Of a DNA stretch of 64,000 nt, positions 1-9,315 are shown in pieces. The notes beneath the pieces were generated by a model. The model was not told the origin of the DNA, searched no databases, and worked only from the letters and a program-made list of their open reading frames with translations. Source of the stretch: Aquabacterium sp. (GTDB taxonomy: Bacteria > Pseudomonadota > Gammaproteobacteria > Burkholderiales > Burkholderiaceae_C); NCBI RefSeq assembly GCF_030652515.1, contig NZ_JAUSAR010000116.1, positions 1-64,000 of the forward strand, written 5' to 3'. Both the position numbers and the translations under genes were made by a program. How positions within the stretch are numbered: the stretch's first letter is position 1; each line of letters begins with the position of its first letter.

Positions 1-1161
1 GGGGCCCACCATGCTCATCTCGCCCTTGAGCACGCTCAGGATCTGGGGGAGTTCATCAATGCGCGTCTTGCGGATGAAAGCGCCCACGCGGGTCACGCGC
101 GAATCGATTTTCTTGGCCCACACGGCCACGCCGTCTTTTTCGGCATCGGTGCTCATGCTGCGGAACTTCAGGCACATGAAGATCTTGCCGCCCAGGCCCA
201 CGCGTTCCTGGCGGTAAATGATCGGGCCTTCGCTTTCCAGCTTGATGGCCAGCATCGTGATCAGCATGATTGGCGAAGCCAACAACAACAGCACAGACGA
301 GCTGACGATGTCGAACATGCGCTTGATCGCCATGCGGGTGCGGTCCTGGGCAAAGCCCTGGCCGTACACCAGCCAGCTGGCCTTCAGGCTGTCCACCGGC
401 ACTTCACCCGTGGTTTGTTCGTAAAACGCGGCCAGGTCCAGCACAGGAATGCCCTGGATGCGGGCGGACAGCAATTGGTCCATGGGGACGCTGCCACCAC
501 GCTGTTCTTTCACGGCCACGATGATCTGGTTGATGTCGTGGCGTTGAATGATGTCCTTGATCGACAGGGCGTTGGAGAAAATGTTGAATCGCTTGTCGGT
601 GACGCCATGATCGGCTTCGCCCGCAGGGTAAAAACCGATCACCGAATGGCCCTGCACGCGACGAGCCTTCAGGTCGGAGGCGACGGAATGGGCTTCCTTG
701 CCCGTGCCAACGATCAGGATGCGTTGCTGTACGAAAGCACTGCGCCAGGTGGTCATCAAGTAACCGCGCACCACCACCAGGCCAAAAACCAGGTAGGCCG
801 CGGCAAAACCCATGAGCTGGTAAGCCTGGGTGCCGTCCAGCATGGTTTTGATGGCCAGCTGGTAGGCAATGGGGGCGCCCAGCAGGCAGCCCAGCAGGGC
901 GCGGCCCAATTTGGCACGGGGGGTCTTGCGTTCTGAGCCTTCACGGTACACACCCAGCAGGCCGCAGTGCAGTGGCATCACAAAAGCAAAGCCCAAGCCG
1001 GCCCACAAGGCCGTGGACATGCTAACCAGATCGGGGGATGTGCCCGTCATGTGCAGGAAGGTCATGACCCCCAGCACGATCGCCAGGAAACTGGTCAGGC
1101 TGTCCGCCAATAGCTCGGACAGCGTCGCGATGGAGATGTGATGCTGGAAGACCCGGAACAT
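1..1161 (-). CDS. Initiating undecaprenyl-phosphate sugar phosphotransferase, XrtA/PEP-CTERM EPS type (3' end outside window)
   Basis: The visible 387 codons start at ATG 1161 and run open off the left edge, so the C-terminus is missing. The N-terminal ~150 residues hold several hydrophobic segments, followed by a nucleotide-binding-like region (RILIVGTGKEAHSVA) and then the bacterial sugar transferase domain: a membrane re-entry segment after RMAIKRMFDIVSSS, then IIYRQERVGLGGKIF, LKFRSM, and TRIDELPQILSVLKGEMSMVGP at the edge. This is the WbaP/EpsE-type architecture that moves a sugar-1-phosphate onto undecaprenyl phosphate to begin each repeat unit at the inner membrane. From memory it fits the TIGR03013 subfamily found in exosortase-A EPS loci, and the neighbours agree. 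The sugar transferred cannot be told from the sequence. Confidence 0.9.
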   Translation of the reverse strand, partial: MFRVFQHHISIATLSELLADSLTSFLAIVLGVMTFLHMTGTSPDLVSMSTALWAGLGFAFVMPLHCGLLGVYREGSERKTPRAKLGRALLGCLLGAPIAYQLAIKTMLDGTQAYQLMGFAAAYLVFGLVVVRGYLMTTWRSAFVQQRILIVGTGKEAHSVASDLKARRVQGHSVIGFYPAGEADHGVTDKRFNIFSNALSIKDIIQRHDINQIIVAVKEQRGGSVPMDQLLSARIQGIPVLDLAAFYEQTTGEVPVDSLKASWLVYGQGFAQDRTRMAIKRMFDIVSSSVLLLLASPIMLITMLAIKLESEGPIIYRQERVGLGGKIFMCLKFRSMSTDAEKDGVAVWAKKIDSRVTRVGAFIRKTRIDELPQILSVLKGEMSMVGP

Positions 1162-1377
1162 GTGGAGCGCCTCTCAAGACCAGGCAAATCGTGCAGCTAT
1201 GCAACAACCTGCTTAACCCGTAATTATTTGTAATGGCCAATTATCGGCATACCGGGTGCTTGAAATAATCCTCCAAACGAGGGGGGGGCCCTAACTCAAG
1301 GGGGTTAGTGGCCAATATCGTGAATAATTGATGCATCGCAGCAAAATGTGTGCGTGCATGGTGCAGCGGGAGCGCTG

Positions 1378-2376
1378 TTAGCTCAGGTCTGGCGCCGTGA
1401 GTGGGTGTTGGCCAGTCATGGCATTCTTCAGCAGCCTCAAGACCAGGCGCTTGGGGTTGTCGTCCCAGGGAGAGAACCGTGGCAATTGGAAGCGATCGCA
1501 TGATTTTGTGGCAACGCCCCAGGCTGTCGACACGGCGAAGCGATAACCCAACTCTTTGAGGAGCGCCACATGTTCATGACCATAATCATGAACAGGGCGG
1601 CCATTGGGGTAGGCAAAAATCAGGGGCTCTTGGCCCACCAGGGCACCCAACAGTTGTCGATTGCGGGCGATGTCTTCGCGTGCACTGTTCAGGTCGATCC
1701 GATTCAAAATGGGGTGTGTGTGGGTGTGTCCACCAATGGTCATGCCTTGCGCCGCGAGCTGTCGAATTTGCTCATCGTTCATCATCAGTCGAGGGCGTGC
1801 CTTGCCTGATGTGGCGGTCTCCCACACGCGGAGACAGGCTTGCTCTCTTTCCTTGAATGGCAGGTATTTGACGGTGCTCAGTATCTTTTGGGCGCAGCCT
1901 CGCTTGGAGGCCATGTCATGCGCGGGCTGTTGGCCCAGCCCCAACCAATTCAGATCGAGTTCAGTGGATTCGCAGGCTCTCAACGCTTCGACAATGATGT
2001 CGTTGAACATGAGCCCATCATTGATGTAGCCACTGCACACGAAAAAGGTCGCTTTGAATCCATGCCGCTGCAGTATGGGCAGGGCAATGGTGTAGTTGTC
2101 CTGGTAACCATCGTCAAAAGTAATGCTGAGCGCGCGAGCGGGCAGGGTTCCACGCTCCAGGTGCTCGAGCGCTTGTGGCAGAGGCAGCACATTGAAGCAC
2201 TCGGAGATGACCGCCATGTGCCTGGCAAATTTCTGGGCGTCAACCTGGTCGCTGGACAGCAGGGGGTCGATGTCCGGCGGCACGCGGTGGTAGGTCAGAA
2301 TGGTGAGTTTGCCCTTGGTTCCTCCCGGCGACACAAGTCGTCCTGCGGCACGGAACAATGGCGTGACGGCGGTCAT
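1378..2376 (-). CDS. Polysaccharide deacetylase (CE4/NodB family)
   Basis: 332 residues from ATG 2376. The NodB signature is clear: ILTYHRV near residue 27, motif 1 TFDDGYQDN at 86-94 (catalytic base and metal Asp), motif 2 HTHTHP at 217-222 (metal His pair) and a motif 3-like FAYPNG further on. There is no signal peptide, so it probably works in the cytoplasm or at the inner face of the membrane, removing N-acetyl groups from a glycan or lipid-linked intermediate. It differs at its N-terminus from the usual XrtA-locus deacetylase, which begins with a SVDVEDYF-like motif, so I treat it as a generic CE4 enzyme. It lies between the sugar-phosphate transferase and the ATPase-epimerase gene on the same strand. 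The 216-bp gap downstream may mark the end of a transcription unit. Confidence 0.9.
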   Translation of the reverse strand: MTAVTPLFRAAGRLVSPGGTKGKLTILTYHRVPPDIDPLLSSDQVDAQKFARHMAVISECFNVLPLPQALEHLERGTLPARALSITFDDGYQDNYTIALPILQRHGFKATFFVCSGYINDGLMFNDIIVEALRACESTELDLNWLGLGQQPAHDMASKRGCAQKILSTVKYLPFKEREQACLRVWETATSGKARPRLMMNDEQIRQLAAQGMTIGGHTHTHPILNRIDLNSAREDIARNRQLLGALVGQEPLIFAYPNGRPVHDYGHEHVALLKELGYRFAVSTAWGVATKSCDRFQLPRFSPWDDNPKRLVLRLLKNAMTGQHPLTAPDLS

Positions 2377-2458
2377 GTCCTGGGGGTCCTTCGCTCAGTG
2401 GCGGTGCCTGCCATCGGCAATTGCTTCCATCATATCGATTAGTGCCGCTAAAACGCCA

Positions 2459-4621
2459 TCAAAAACCGGCTTGTTGTTCAAGTGGCAAAGGTGTTTGTGC
2501 TGCGTCAGGTCGGCTGGGGTTGCCAACCCCCTTGGTCTTGGTCCATGTCACCAGATGCTCGGCCATCCGGATGGCGGTTTGGCCATCCCAAAACTTGGGC
2601 AAGCGCCCCTTTTTCCCACCGCCGCGCAAAATCTCTCCGATGGCTCTGCTGATCACGCTGCTGTTGCGTCCAACCGCGATGTTGGTGCCCTGCTCGACGG
2701 TGATGCGCCGTTCGGTGAAGTTGTGCAGCGTGAGGCAGGGGATGCCGAGGATGGTGGCTTCTTCCTGCACAGTGCATGAGTTGGTCAGAACGCAGGCCGA
2801 GTGGCCCAGCAAGCCAATCATCTTGTGGTAGGGGATCAAGGGAAGCGTCATGATCTGACCTTCGTGCATGCCATGCAGTAAACCCAGGTGATCCAGGCAG
2901 GCTTTTGTGCTGTCGTGCATGGGCCAGATCAGGGGAATGTCTTTGCTGACCATGCGCAAGATGCTCATCAGATTGGTCAACTCTTCAGGATCGAGTGCCG
3001 TGTCCAACTGCTGGAGGTAGACCACGCCTATGCCGCTTTTGCTTTTCAGGATGTCGGTGGGCTGGTTCAACTGGCGCAAGGTGTACTTGGGCTGGGAGGC
3101 TTGCGGCAGCATGGCGCGGATGGCGTCCATCAGCAGGTTGCCCACGAACAGGACACGGTCGGCGGGAATGCCTTCTCTGGCCAGATTGTCGTGTGCCACC
3201 CATTCAGAGGTGAACAACAGCTCGCCCATGTGGTCGCACATCATCCCGTTCACCTCCTGTGGACGGGAACGATCGAAACTGCGCAAGCCGGCTTCCAGGT
3301 GGATGATGGGGATGTGGTGCCGCTGAGCGGCCAAGCTGCCAGCCAATGCCGTGTCATCGCCCGCCTGAACAATGATGGCGGCAGGATGATGCTGTTCGAA
3401 CAACTGATCCAGTTGCTGCAGCGTGGCGGCCAGATGTGTCAAGCCATTGCCTGCGGGCAGACGCAGTCGGTAGTCGGGCGTGCGCAGCCCAAGGTGCTCT
3501 GACCAGTCCTGCGTCAGCTCGAACTGGCCTGGTGTGTCAATGTGCAAAAGGCGCGCCGGTGGCAGGTCTGCGCGGCAACTCAGTGCCTTGAGCAAGGGCG
3601 ATGCGCGCAGGCAACCCGTCCGCGAGCCCGTCAGGCACAACAAGAATGGTGTATTTGGATTGGCCTGCGGGTTGATCTCCGGTGCCACCCACTGGTTGTT
3701 GGAGACCGGGCCGTCCAGTCCCTGGGTCAATGTGGGAATGACCGATTCTTTCAGCGTCAGGCTGGTGGCGGCCGATGCCGATGCCCCCGTGTTGCTGAGG
3801 ATGGGTTCGCCGATCTCGGCACGTATCTCCTGGGCAATGCGCGACACGTTGGCGGCCGAGATGTCGTGCTCGCCAGCCAGGAATGTGGCGAGCAGTACCC
3901 GGTTGCACAGCAAATTGATGCGGCGGGGAATGCCCAAGGTCCATTCGTAGAACTCGTCGAATGCTTCAGCGCTGATCTGAGGGTTGTCGGTCCAGCCGAC
4001 CTTGCGCAGACGATGCTCGATGTAGCGGCGCGTCTCGTCGCGGTCCATCGGGCCCAGGTGGTATGACGCGATGACCCGCTGGCGCAGTTGCTCCAATGAG
4101 CGCGACAGCAGCATGGTGCGCAACTCGGGCTGTCCGATCAGAAAACTTTGAAGCAGGGCCTGGTTGCCAAACTGGAAGTTCGACAGCATGCGCAACTCTT
4201 CAATCGCATCGCGACTGAGGTTCTGGGCTTCGTCCACGATCAACACTGCCCGCTTCTGCTGAGTCGCCAGCAGTGTCAGATACGCTTCGAGCGTGGAGAT
4301 CAGATCCGCCTTGCTGTTGCCTTTGCTGGGGATGCCAAAGGCAGTGATCGAGGCGCGCAGCAGATCACCGGCTTCCAATTGTGTGCTCACCAATTGGGCT
4401 GCCACCACCTTCTCATGGTCGATGTCATTGAGCAGTGTGCGCACCAGGGTGGTCTTGCCCGCACCGATGTCTCCGGTGATGACGATGAAGCCCTCGGCTT
4501 GGTACAGGCCGAACTTCAGGTAGGACAGCGCGCTGCTGTGACCTTTGCTGTCAAAGAAGAAGCTGGGGTCCGGGTTGAGCAGGAACGGCGCACCGGTGAA
4601 GCCGAAATGGGTCTCGTACAT
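2459..4621 (-). CDS. XrtA-locus AAA ATPase fused to a UDP-GlcNAc 2-epimerase-like domain
   Basis: 720 residues in one open frame. Residues 1-275 match the ExeA-like ATPase of exosortase-A loci (TIGR03015 from memory), with NPDPSFFF near the start, Walker A GDIGAGKTT at 50-58, Walker B VLIVDEAQ at 126-133 and the GIPRRINLLCNR sensor region. After a Ser/Thr/Pro-rich linker (about 276-327) comes a WecB-like domain with HLEAGLRSF, PQEVNG and TVQEEATILGIP. Several catalytic elements of WecB are altered: the T-x-HRRE motif carrying the catalytic His (E. coli His213) is replaced by a YLQQLD stretch, and the GTRPE start is GSRTG. In related loci, as I recall, the two activities are separate neighbouring genes, so this looks like gene fusion followed by drift of the epimerase half. 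ATPase function is likely; epimerase catalysis is doubtful. Confidence 0.88.
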   Translation of the reverse strand: MYETHFGFTGAPFLLNPDPSFFFDSKGHSSALSYLKFGLYQAEGFIVITGDIGAGKTTLVRTLLNDIDHEKVVAAQLVSTQLEAGDLLRASITAFGIPSKGNSKADLISTLEAYLTLLATQQKRAVLIVDEAQNLSRDAIEELRMLSNFQFGNQALLQSFLIGQPELRTMLLSRSLEQLRQRVIASYHLGPMDRDETRRYIEHRLRKVGWTDNPQISAEAFDEFYEWTLGIPRRINLLCNRVLLATFLAGEHDISAANVSRIAQEIRAEIGEPILSNTGASASAATSLTLKESVIPTLTQGLDGPVSNNQWVAPEINPQANPNTPFLLCLTGSRTGCLRASPLLKALSCRADLPPARLLHIDTPGQFELTQDWSEHLGLRTPDYRLRLPAGNGLTHLAATLQQLDQLFEQHHPAAIIVQAGDDTALAGSLAAQRHHIPIIHLEAGLRSFDRSRPQEVNGMMCDHMGELLFTSEWVAHDNLAREGIPADRVLFVGNLLMDAIRAMLPQASQPKYTLRQLNQPTDILKSKSGIGVVYLQQLDTALDPEELTNLMSILRMVSKDIPLIWPMHDSTKACLDHLGLLHGMHEGQIMTLPLIPYHKMIGLLGHSACVLTNSCTVQEEATILGIPCLTLHNFTERRITVEQGTNIAVGRNSSVISRAIGEILRGGGKKGRLPKFWDGQTAIRMAEHLVTWTKTKGVGNPSRPDAAQTPLPLEQQAGF

Positions 4622-4630
4622 GGGTTGGCG

Positions 4631-6067
4631 TCAGTAGCGGTAACCCAGGCCGACGTACATGGCTGATTCGTCGTTGGCGTAGAGTTGGGTGCCCTTGGCG
4701 GCGCGGTGCCGCAGGCCGAAGGTGGCTGTGGCATAAGGAGAAAGCCTGGTGCTGATGTCTCCACGCCAAAGAATGCTGCGAGTCTGGCCGGTGGGTGTCG
4801 CAATGGGGGCGGCCAGATTGGCAGTCGAGTCCACATTGGAGCGGGTCCAGCGCAGGCTGGTGTTCACCGAGGTCAATGGGGTCAGGCGCCTGCTGAACAG
4901 GGCTTCAACATAGCGCTCTCGCGTGTTATCGCCGATGATGGGCTGAGCCGTTCCCAGAGGCAGCGGTTCCGCTTTTTCCATGCCGCCAGCCAGCGTCAAG
5001 GTGTTGCGCTGCCCGAGAAATACCATGCGCCCTTGAAAAGTCTGGCGCAGAGATGCTGCCAATGAAAATGCAGGGTCGATGGCGCTGGGGCTCCCGTCAT
5101 TGGTGGGAAGCGTGGCTCGGCCTAATGAGGCGGCGTAAGTGCTGGAGGTCCGCTCAGACGTGAACCCCCAGTTGAACAGCGGCCTGCGGTGGTTCCAGTC
5201 CACTTTCCAGCCGGTGCCAAAAAAACGGCGCTCAACTTTGGAGTTCAATGCTGCGCGTTCGTTGGGGTGCCACGCCAGCGTGATGCCGCGGATGGTATCG
5301 CTTTGCCGATCAGTGGCCTGTCGGATGGATTCGCGTCCCAGGATCAAGCCGACATGCACTTGCTCGTTGAGCGCATAGCTCACGCCGCCGCGGGTGGCGT
5401 TTTCCTGGTACGTGTAAGTCGATGGTGGCGTGCCGGAGGTTTGAGTGTCTTGTGCTGTCCATTCAAGCGATGCGCCGATCGGGACGGGTTGGCGCTCCAG
5501 TCGCACGATGTGCTGTGAGGCGTAGAGGTCTGGGATCGAGGCCTGGCTTTGCGTGACTTCGGTGGACTTGATGACCGAGCGTTCGAACTGCGCTTTCAAC
5601 TTGGTGTTGGCATCGAAGGAGCGCTCGATGAAAGGTGCAATCGACGCCTTCGTGGTGGTGTAGCTGTCAGGAATGGCGCTGAGGTCCAGTGGGCTGGCCA
5701 CTTGCCGAGTCTGGACGGATGCCTCCAGGCCCCCCCATTGGTCCACGAGGTTGGAGCGCAGGATCAACTCACCGCTTGGCAGCGTTCGATCGGGCTGGCT
5801 GTCTCTGGCGTAGTGAATGTTCTCGACCTTGAGCCGCCCGTCGATGCGCGAGCGGGCTCCGCCATACGCGATGCTCACCTCTGGCGACACGCTGATCACC
5901 AAGTCCTTGCGGGGAGCCTGATTGGTTTCCGACGCATTGGTCGTGGCCGTGGCGGTCATTTCCACCCCCGGCTTGATCGTGAGTTGCTGCGCATGCACTG
6001 CACTTGGCAACAACGCTGCCATGGCCGAGGCGAGAAGGGCGAGGGGCTCACGGCGCATAGTAGCCAT
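4631..6067 (-). CDS. XrtA/PEP-CTERM-associated outer-membrane beta-barrel protein
   Basis: 478 residues. The start is ATG 6067 or, more plausibly for the signal peptide, ATG 6058 (MRREPLALLASAMAALLPSAVHA, cut after AHA). The mature part is made of alternating amphipathic strands and ends in an aromatic residue (GLGYRY), the usual C-terminal signal for barrel insertion by Bam. Length and position match the TIGR03016 family of XrtA loci, whose exact job is unknown; a role as an outer-membrane partner for EPS export is inference. The 5' end overlaps the tyrosine-kinase gene by 11-20 bp and the stop lies 9 bp before the ATPase-epimerase start, so these genes are surely co-transcribed. Confidence 0.82.
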   Translation of the reverse strand: MATMRREPLALLASAMAALLPSAVHAQQLTIKPGVEMTATATTNASETNQAPRKDLVISVSPEVSIAYGGARSRIDGRLKVENIHYARDSQPDRTLPSGELILRSNLVDQWGGLEASVQTRQVASPLDLSAIPDSYTTTKASIAPFIERSFDANTKLKAQFERSVIKSTEVTQSQASIPDLYASQHIVRLERQPVPIGASLEWTAQDTQTSGTPPSTYTYQENATRGGVSYALNEQVHVGLILGRESIRQATDRQSDTIRGITLAWHPNERAALNSKVERRFFGTGWKVDWNHRRPLFNWGFTSERTSSTYAASLGRATLPTNDGSPSAIDPAFSLAASLRQTFQGRMVFLGQRNTLTLAGGMEKAEPLPLGTAQPIIGDNTRERYVEALFSRRLTPLTSVNTSLRWTRSNVDSTANLAAPIATPTGQTRSILWRGDISTRLSPYATATFGLRHRAAKGTQLYANDESAMYVGLGYRY

Positions 6068-6974
6068 ATGCTCTGTTGCCCTTCGGGCCGGTGTACTTGT
6101 TCAACATGGACATGACCACCGGGCATTCCTCCACGGTCGCGAAGGCTTGCTTGACGGTGTTGAGCGCGGTTTTGCCTGCTTCAACCACCATCAGTACCTG
6201 GCCCATGGAGGTGGCCAACACCCGTGACTCGGTGCTGGGCAGCAGTGGCGGGGTGTCAAAAATGATGACCCGGTCTGGGTAAGTGGTCGCCAGTTCTTCA
6301 AGCAGTTTGTCCATGGCGCCGCTGGCCAACAGCTCGGTTGAGCGGGAGCTTGAGGTGCCTGCAGGCAGCAGCGTCAACTTGGGGATGTTGGTCTTGAGCA
6401 AAACCTCGGACAGGTCGGTTTCCGGGTGGGTCAGCATGTCCAGCAATCCTTTGGACGCAGGGATGCCCATGCGTTCCAAGGCGGAGGGGCGGATGACGTC
6501 CGCCTCGACCAGCAGCACTGTGTGGTCGAGCTCCATGGCAATGCTGACAGCCAGGTTGATGGCCGTTTGTGTTTTGCCTTCGCCTGGCAGCGCGCTGGTC
6601 ACCATGATGATGTTGGCGCGCTTGGGTCGTGAGGCGGTTTGGCCGCGCACGTTTTCCAGCAAAGGTCTTTTGATGATGCGGAACTCTTCTTCCAGCTGTG
6701 AGCGTGGGTGACCTGGCACCAGCAAGCCGCAACGTGCCATTTTCATCAAATCGAGCTCGACCAGGCGAGATTTGCGCTCGTCGCCAGTGGATGTCACGGG
6801 CGCCCTTGCTGAGGGGCTTGGTGATGCCGGGGTAGTCGGGGTCGCTGGCTCTGGTGTGGCTTGCTGTGCCGCGGCCGGTGCTGCAGCTGGAGCCGGTGGC
6901 AACGCTGCCGCCACATCCACTCCGGCTCGGCGCAACTCTTCCAGGCGTTTGGCGGCTTGTTCAATGGTGTTCAT
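6048..6974 (-). CDS. BY-kinase (tyrosine autokinase) of the EPS locus, CpsD/Wzc-C type
   Basis: 308 residues from ATG 6974. Residues 25-65 form an Ala/Pro/Thr-rich linker. The P-loop is SALPGEGKT (127-135), the Walker A' motif is LLVEADVIRP (about 154-163, with Glu where many family members have Asp) and Walker B is VIIFDTPP. The tail ends in a small tyrosine cluster (YGYYAP), the expected autophosphorylation site. It lacks its own membrane domain; the partner is the chain-length protein encoded 7 bp upstream, as in Gram-positive CapA/CapB and in XrtA loci (TIGR03018 family from memory). Cycles of phosphorylation probably control chain length and polymerisation. Confidence 0.9.
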   Translation of the reverse strand: MNTIEQAAKRLEELRRAGVDVAAALPPAPAAAPAAAQQATPEPATPTTPASPSPSARAPVTSTGDERKSRLVELDLMKMARCGLLVPGHPRSQLEEEFRIIKRPLLENVRGQTASRPKRANIIMVTSALPGEGKTQTAINLAVSIAMELDHTVLLVEADVIRPSALERMGIPASKGLLDMLTHPETDLSEVLLKTNIPKLTLLPAGTSSSRSTELLASGAMDKLLEELATTYPDRVIIFDTPPLLPSTESRVLATSMGQVLMVVEAGKTALNTVKQAFATVEECPVVMSMLNKYTGPKGNRAYGYYAP

Positions 6975-6981
6975 GGGCGCA

Positions 6982-8541
6982 TCAGGGTAGGAGTTGACGA
7001 GCTACGACCACGATCCATGCCGCGTTCAGAACAAAGAACACGCCGGCATTCAAGGTGAACAAGCGATTGCTTCGCTGCATGGACTCGCTGATCGCTGGAC
7101 TGATGACCAGCGAAACACTGCCCAGCACCGGGCGTCCGGAAATTTCTTTGAGCTGACGGCTGTCTTGCACGGTTGGGAAAACCTGGGTCAAACCAAAGGC
7201 TGTGGCGGCACCAGCGGCCAGGGCGGCGAAAACAGCCAACAGCGCAATGATCAGTCGACTTGGTTTGACGGGGCTGGGTTTCACCCGCGGGGGTTCGACC
7301 ACCCGAAAATCTGCCACTTTGGTGGTTTGGTCGATTTTTTCTCCCAAGGAAGCTGACTCGCGGCGCCCAACCAGTTGTTCGTAGTTCTTGCGCACCACTT
7401 CATAGTCTCGGTTCAGCTGCGCCAGCTCGGCCTCGACCTGGGGCATTTTCCCAGCGAGGGCGCGGGTGCGTTCCAGCTGGGCATTTTGCTCTCCAAGCTG
7501 GCCGCGCAAGGATGCCACCTTGGCTTCGGCCTCAGCCAGTGCAATGCGGATGCGCTGGAACACCGGGCTGGTGGGGGCGGCGCGCAATCGCGTGCCGCCT
7601 TGCGCGCGCAGCCTGGCATCCAGTTCTGCTTTGCGCTGTTGTTCAAGCTGGGCGATGGTGCGCCTGGCACTCACCACGTCGGGGTGTTCGTCCGTGTAGC
7701 GACGCATCAACTCATCCAGTTGGCGTTTCTGAACATCCAGACGCATTTCGAGGTCTGTGCTGGGCGTGGCGGACGAGCCCCCGTTGCCCAAAAGCTCAGG
7801 CGGGATGGAGGGTTCTTCAGTGGACAACTCTCGACGCAGTGCGTCGCGGGCCTGTTCGGCCGCACTCAGTTCCACGCGCAACCTGCCTGTTTCGTCGGAA
7901 AGGTTCGACATGCGCGCGAAGTAGTCTTGGTTGGACGTGCCAGTCAAGCCAAAGTTGCGCAGCTTGAAATCCTTGAGCTTGTTTTCAGACTCGCTGAGCT
8001 TGCTTTCGTAGGACTGAATTTGCTCGTCCAGGAACTGGCGAGCCTGCTCCGAATCACGCTGCTTGTCGCCAACCCCCGCAGTCATGAACAGAGAAACCAA
8101 TTCTTCCACGATGCGCTGGGCTCGTTGGGGATTGATGTCTCGGTAGATGATCTCGTACAGGTTGTTGTTGCCACTGGGATTGACTTTGATGTCTTTCATC
8201 AAGCGATCAATCACCTTTTCCTGGTCACGTTCGTTCAGCTTGTCCAGCCCAATCCGGGGCGAGGTCATCAGGCGTTCGATGTTGGGCCGACTGATGAGGG
8301 TGCGGGCGAGCATGCGGACCTGCTGATCCACATCGGGCTGAAATGCCAGGCCCGTCATCAATGGTTTGAGCACGGTTTCCGTGTCAACGTAGATGCGGGC
8401 AGATGCTTCGTAGTGGTCGCGGATGATCAGCACCGCGAAAACGCCGACGATGGCGATCAGCCATGCCATGGCGGCACCCAGCCAACGCCGTTGCCACATG
8501 GCATTCAGTATCCCGGCGACTTGTCGAAGAAGGTCATCCAT
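6982..8541 (-). CDS. EPS chain-length determinant (Wzz/GNVR type, XrtA-associated)
   Basis: 519 residues from ATG 8541. There is one membrane helix at about residues 20-38, a long periplasmic coiled-coil region rich in Arg/Glu/Gln (about 160-400), then a Pro-rich VKPSPVKPSRL motif followed by a second membrane helix and a final C-terminal hydrophobic segment (FFVLNAAWIVVVA). This is the Wzz/PCP-2 layout without a fused kinase, and it matches the TIGR03007 subfamily of XrtA loci. It sits 7 bp upstream of the tyrosine-kinase gene, which supplies the cytoplasmic half. It is expected to form an inner-membrane oligomer that sets polymer length and links to the export channel. Confidence 0.92.
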   Translation of the reverse strand: MDDLLRQVAGILNAMWQRRWLGAAMAWLIAIVGVFAVLIIRDHYEASARIYVDTETVLKPLMTGLAFQPDVDQQVRMLARTLISRPNIERLMTSPRIGLDKLNERDQEKVIDRLMKDIKVNPSGNNNLYEIIYRDINPQRAQRIVEELVSLFMTAGVGDKQRDSEQARQFLDEQIQSYESKLSESENKLKDFKLRNFGLTGTSNQDYFARMSNLSDETGRLRVELSAAEQARDALRRELSTEEPSIPPELLGNGGSSATPSTDLEMRLDVQKRQLDELMRRYTDEHPDVVSARRTIAQLEQQRKAELDARLRAQGGTRLRAAPTSPVFQRIRIALAEAEAKVASLRGQLGEQNAQLERTRALAGKMPQVEAELAQLNRDYEVVRKNYEQLVGRRESASLGEKIDQTTKVADFRVVEPPRVKPSPVKPSRLIIALLAVFAALAAGAATAFGLTQVFPTVQDSRQLKEISGRPVLGSVSLVISPAISESMQRSNRLFTLNAGVFFVLNAAWIVVVARQLLP

Positions 8542-8614
8542 ACCAAAAAGGGTTTGACGCCAGCAGCCGCGATGATGGTTGCCAGTCGTCAGATGTCATA
8601 CAGCACAAGTCGGG

Positions 8615-9253
8615 TCAGAACCAGCTTTGTGGAACGATGATGATGTCACCGGGTTTGATTTCAACGTTGGCAGAGATGTCGCCGCGCTTGATCAGGTCCT
8701 TGAGTCGCAGGCTGTACTGCTTGCCTTGTTCTGAGCCACGCACCAGGACGGCACCATTGCCATCGGCGAAGTCGGTCAGGCCGCCGGCCTGGATCATGAC
8801 GTCAAGCACGGTCATGTTTTGGCGAAAAGCGACAGCTTGTGGGCGAGTCGCCTCACCCACAATTCGAATCTGCTCGGTCGATACGCCTTGGAAATTGCTC
8901 ACGATGACAGTGACCACCGGTTCGCGGATGAATTTGGCCAATGCCTTCTCGATGTCACGCGACAGATCGGCAGGGTTGCGACCAGCGGCCTCGAGGTTCT
9001 CAACCAAGGGCAGTGAGATGCGGCCGTCCGGGCGAACAGTGACCGAAGAGGACAAGTCTGGATTGCGCCAGACCACGATGTTGAGCGTGTCTAGCGCACC
9101 GATCTTGTACAGGTGATCTGACTTGCTGGCCACAGTGGGCGCTGGCGGGTAGCGGTTGAACGATGTGCACGCCGTCCCTGCCAAAACCAGGGCACTCATC
9201 AACGCGATGCGACAAAAAGAAGAAATAGCATTGTGACGAAAGACCATTGTCAT
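8615..9253 (-). CDS. Polysaccharide export outer-membrane lipoprotein (Wza/KpsD-like)
   Basis: About 212 residues. I place the start at ATG 9253 (MTMVFRHN...) or ATG 9247, because this gives a clean lipoprotein signal with lipobox LAGTAC and a GGGG stretch just upstream; a longer frame up to 9331 would put 26 non-signal-like residues in front. After the Cys come YKIGALDTLNIVVW and VTVRPDGRISLPL (Poly_export domain), then one SLBB-like repeat (VRIVGEA-type segment and MTVLDVMIQAGGLTDF), ending in EIKPGDIIIVPQSWF. It is short compared with E. coli Wza and fits the single-SLBB export proteins of XrtA loci. It is the first gene of the run continuing into wzz, kinase, barrel and ATPase genes. Confidence 0.9.
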   Translation of the reverse strand: MTMVFRHNAISSFCRIALMSALVLAGTACTSFNRYPPAPTVASKSDHLYKIGALDTLNIVVWRNPDLSSSVTVRPDGRISLPLVENLEAAGRNPADLSRDIEKALAKFIREPVVTVIVSNFQGVSTEQIRIVGEATRPQAVAFRQNMTVLDVMIQAGGLTDFADGNGAVLVRGSEQGKQYSLRLKDLIKRGDISANVEIKPGDIIIVPQSWF

Positions 9254-9315
9254 TACCCCGGAAAAGTCTATGACGTAAGCATAGAGCCAATTTACATTCG
9301 GAAACGCACCAATTG

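Noticed and set aside
7375..8640. Plus-strand frame of 421 codons opposite the chain-length gene
   Set aside because: Shadow of the Wzz-type gene, which has the expected helices and coiled coil.
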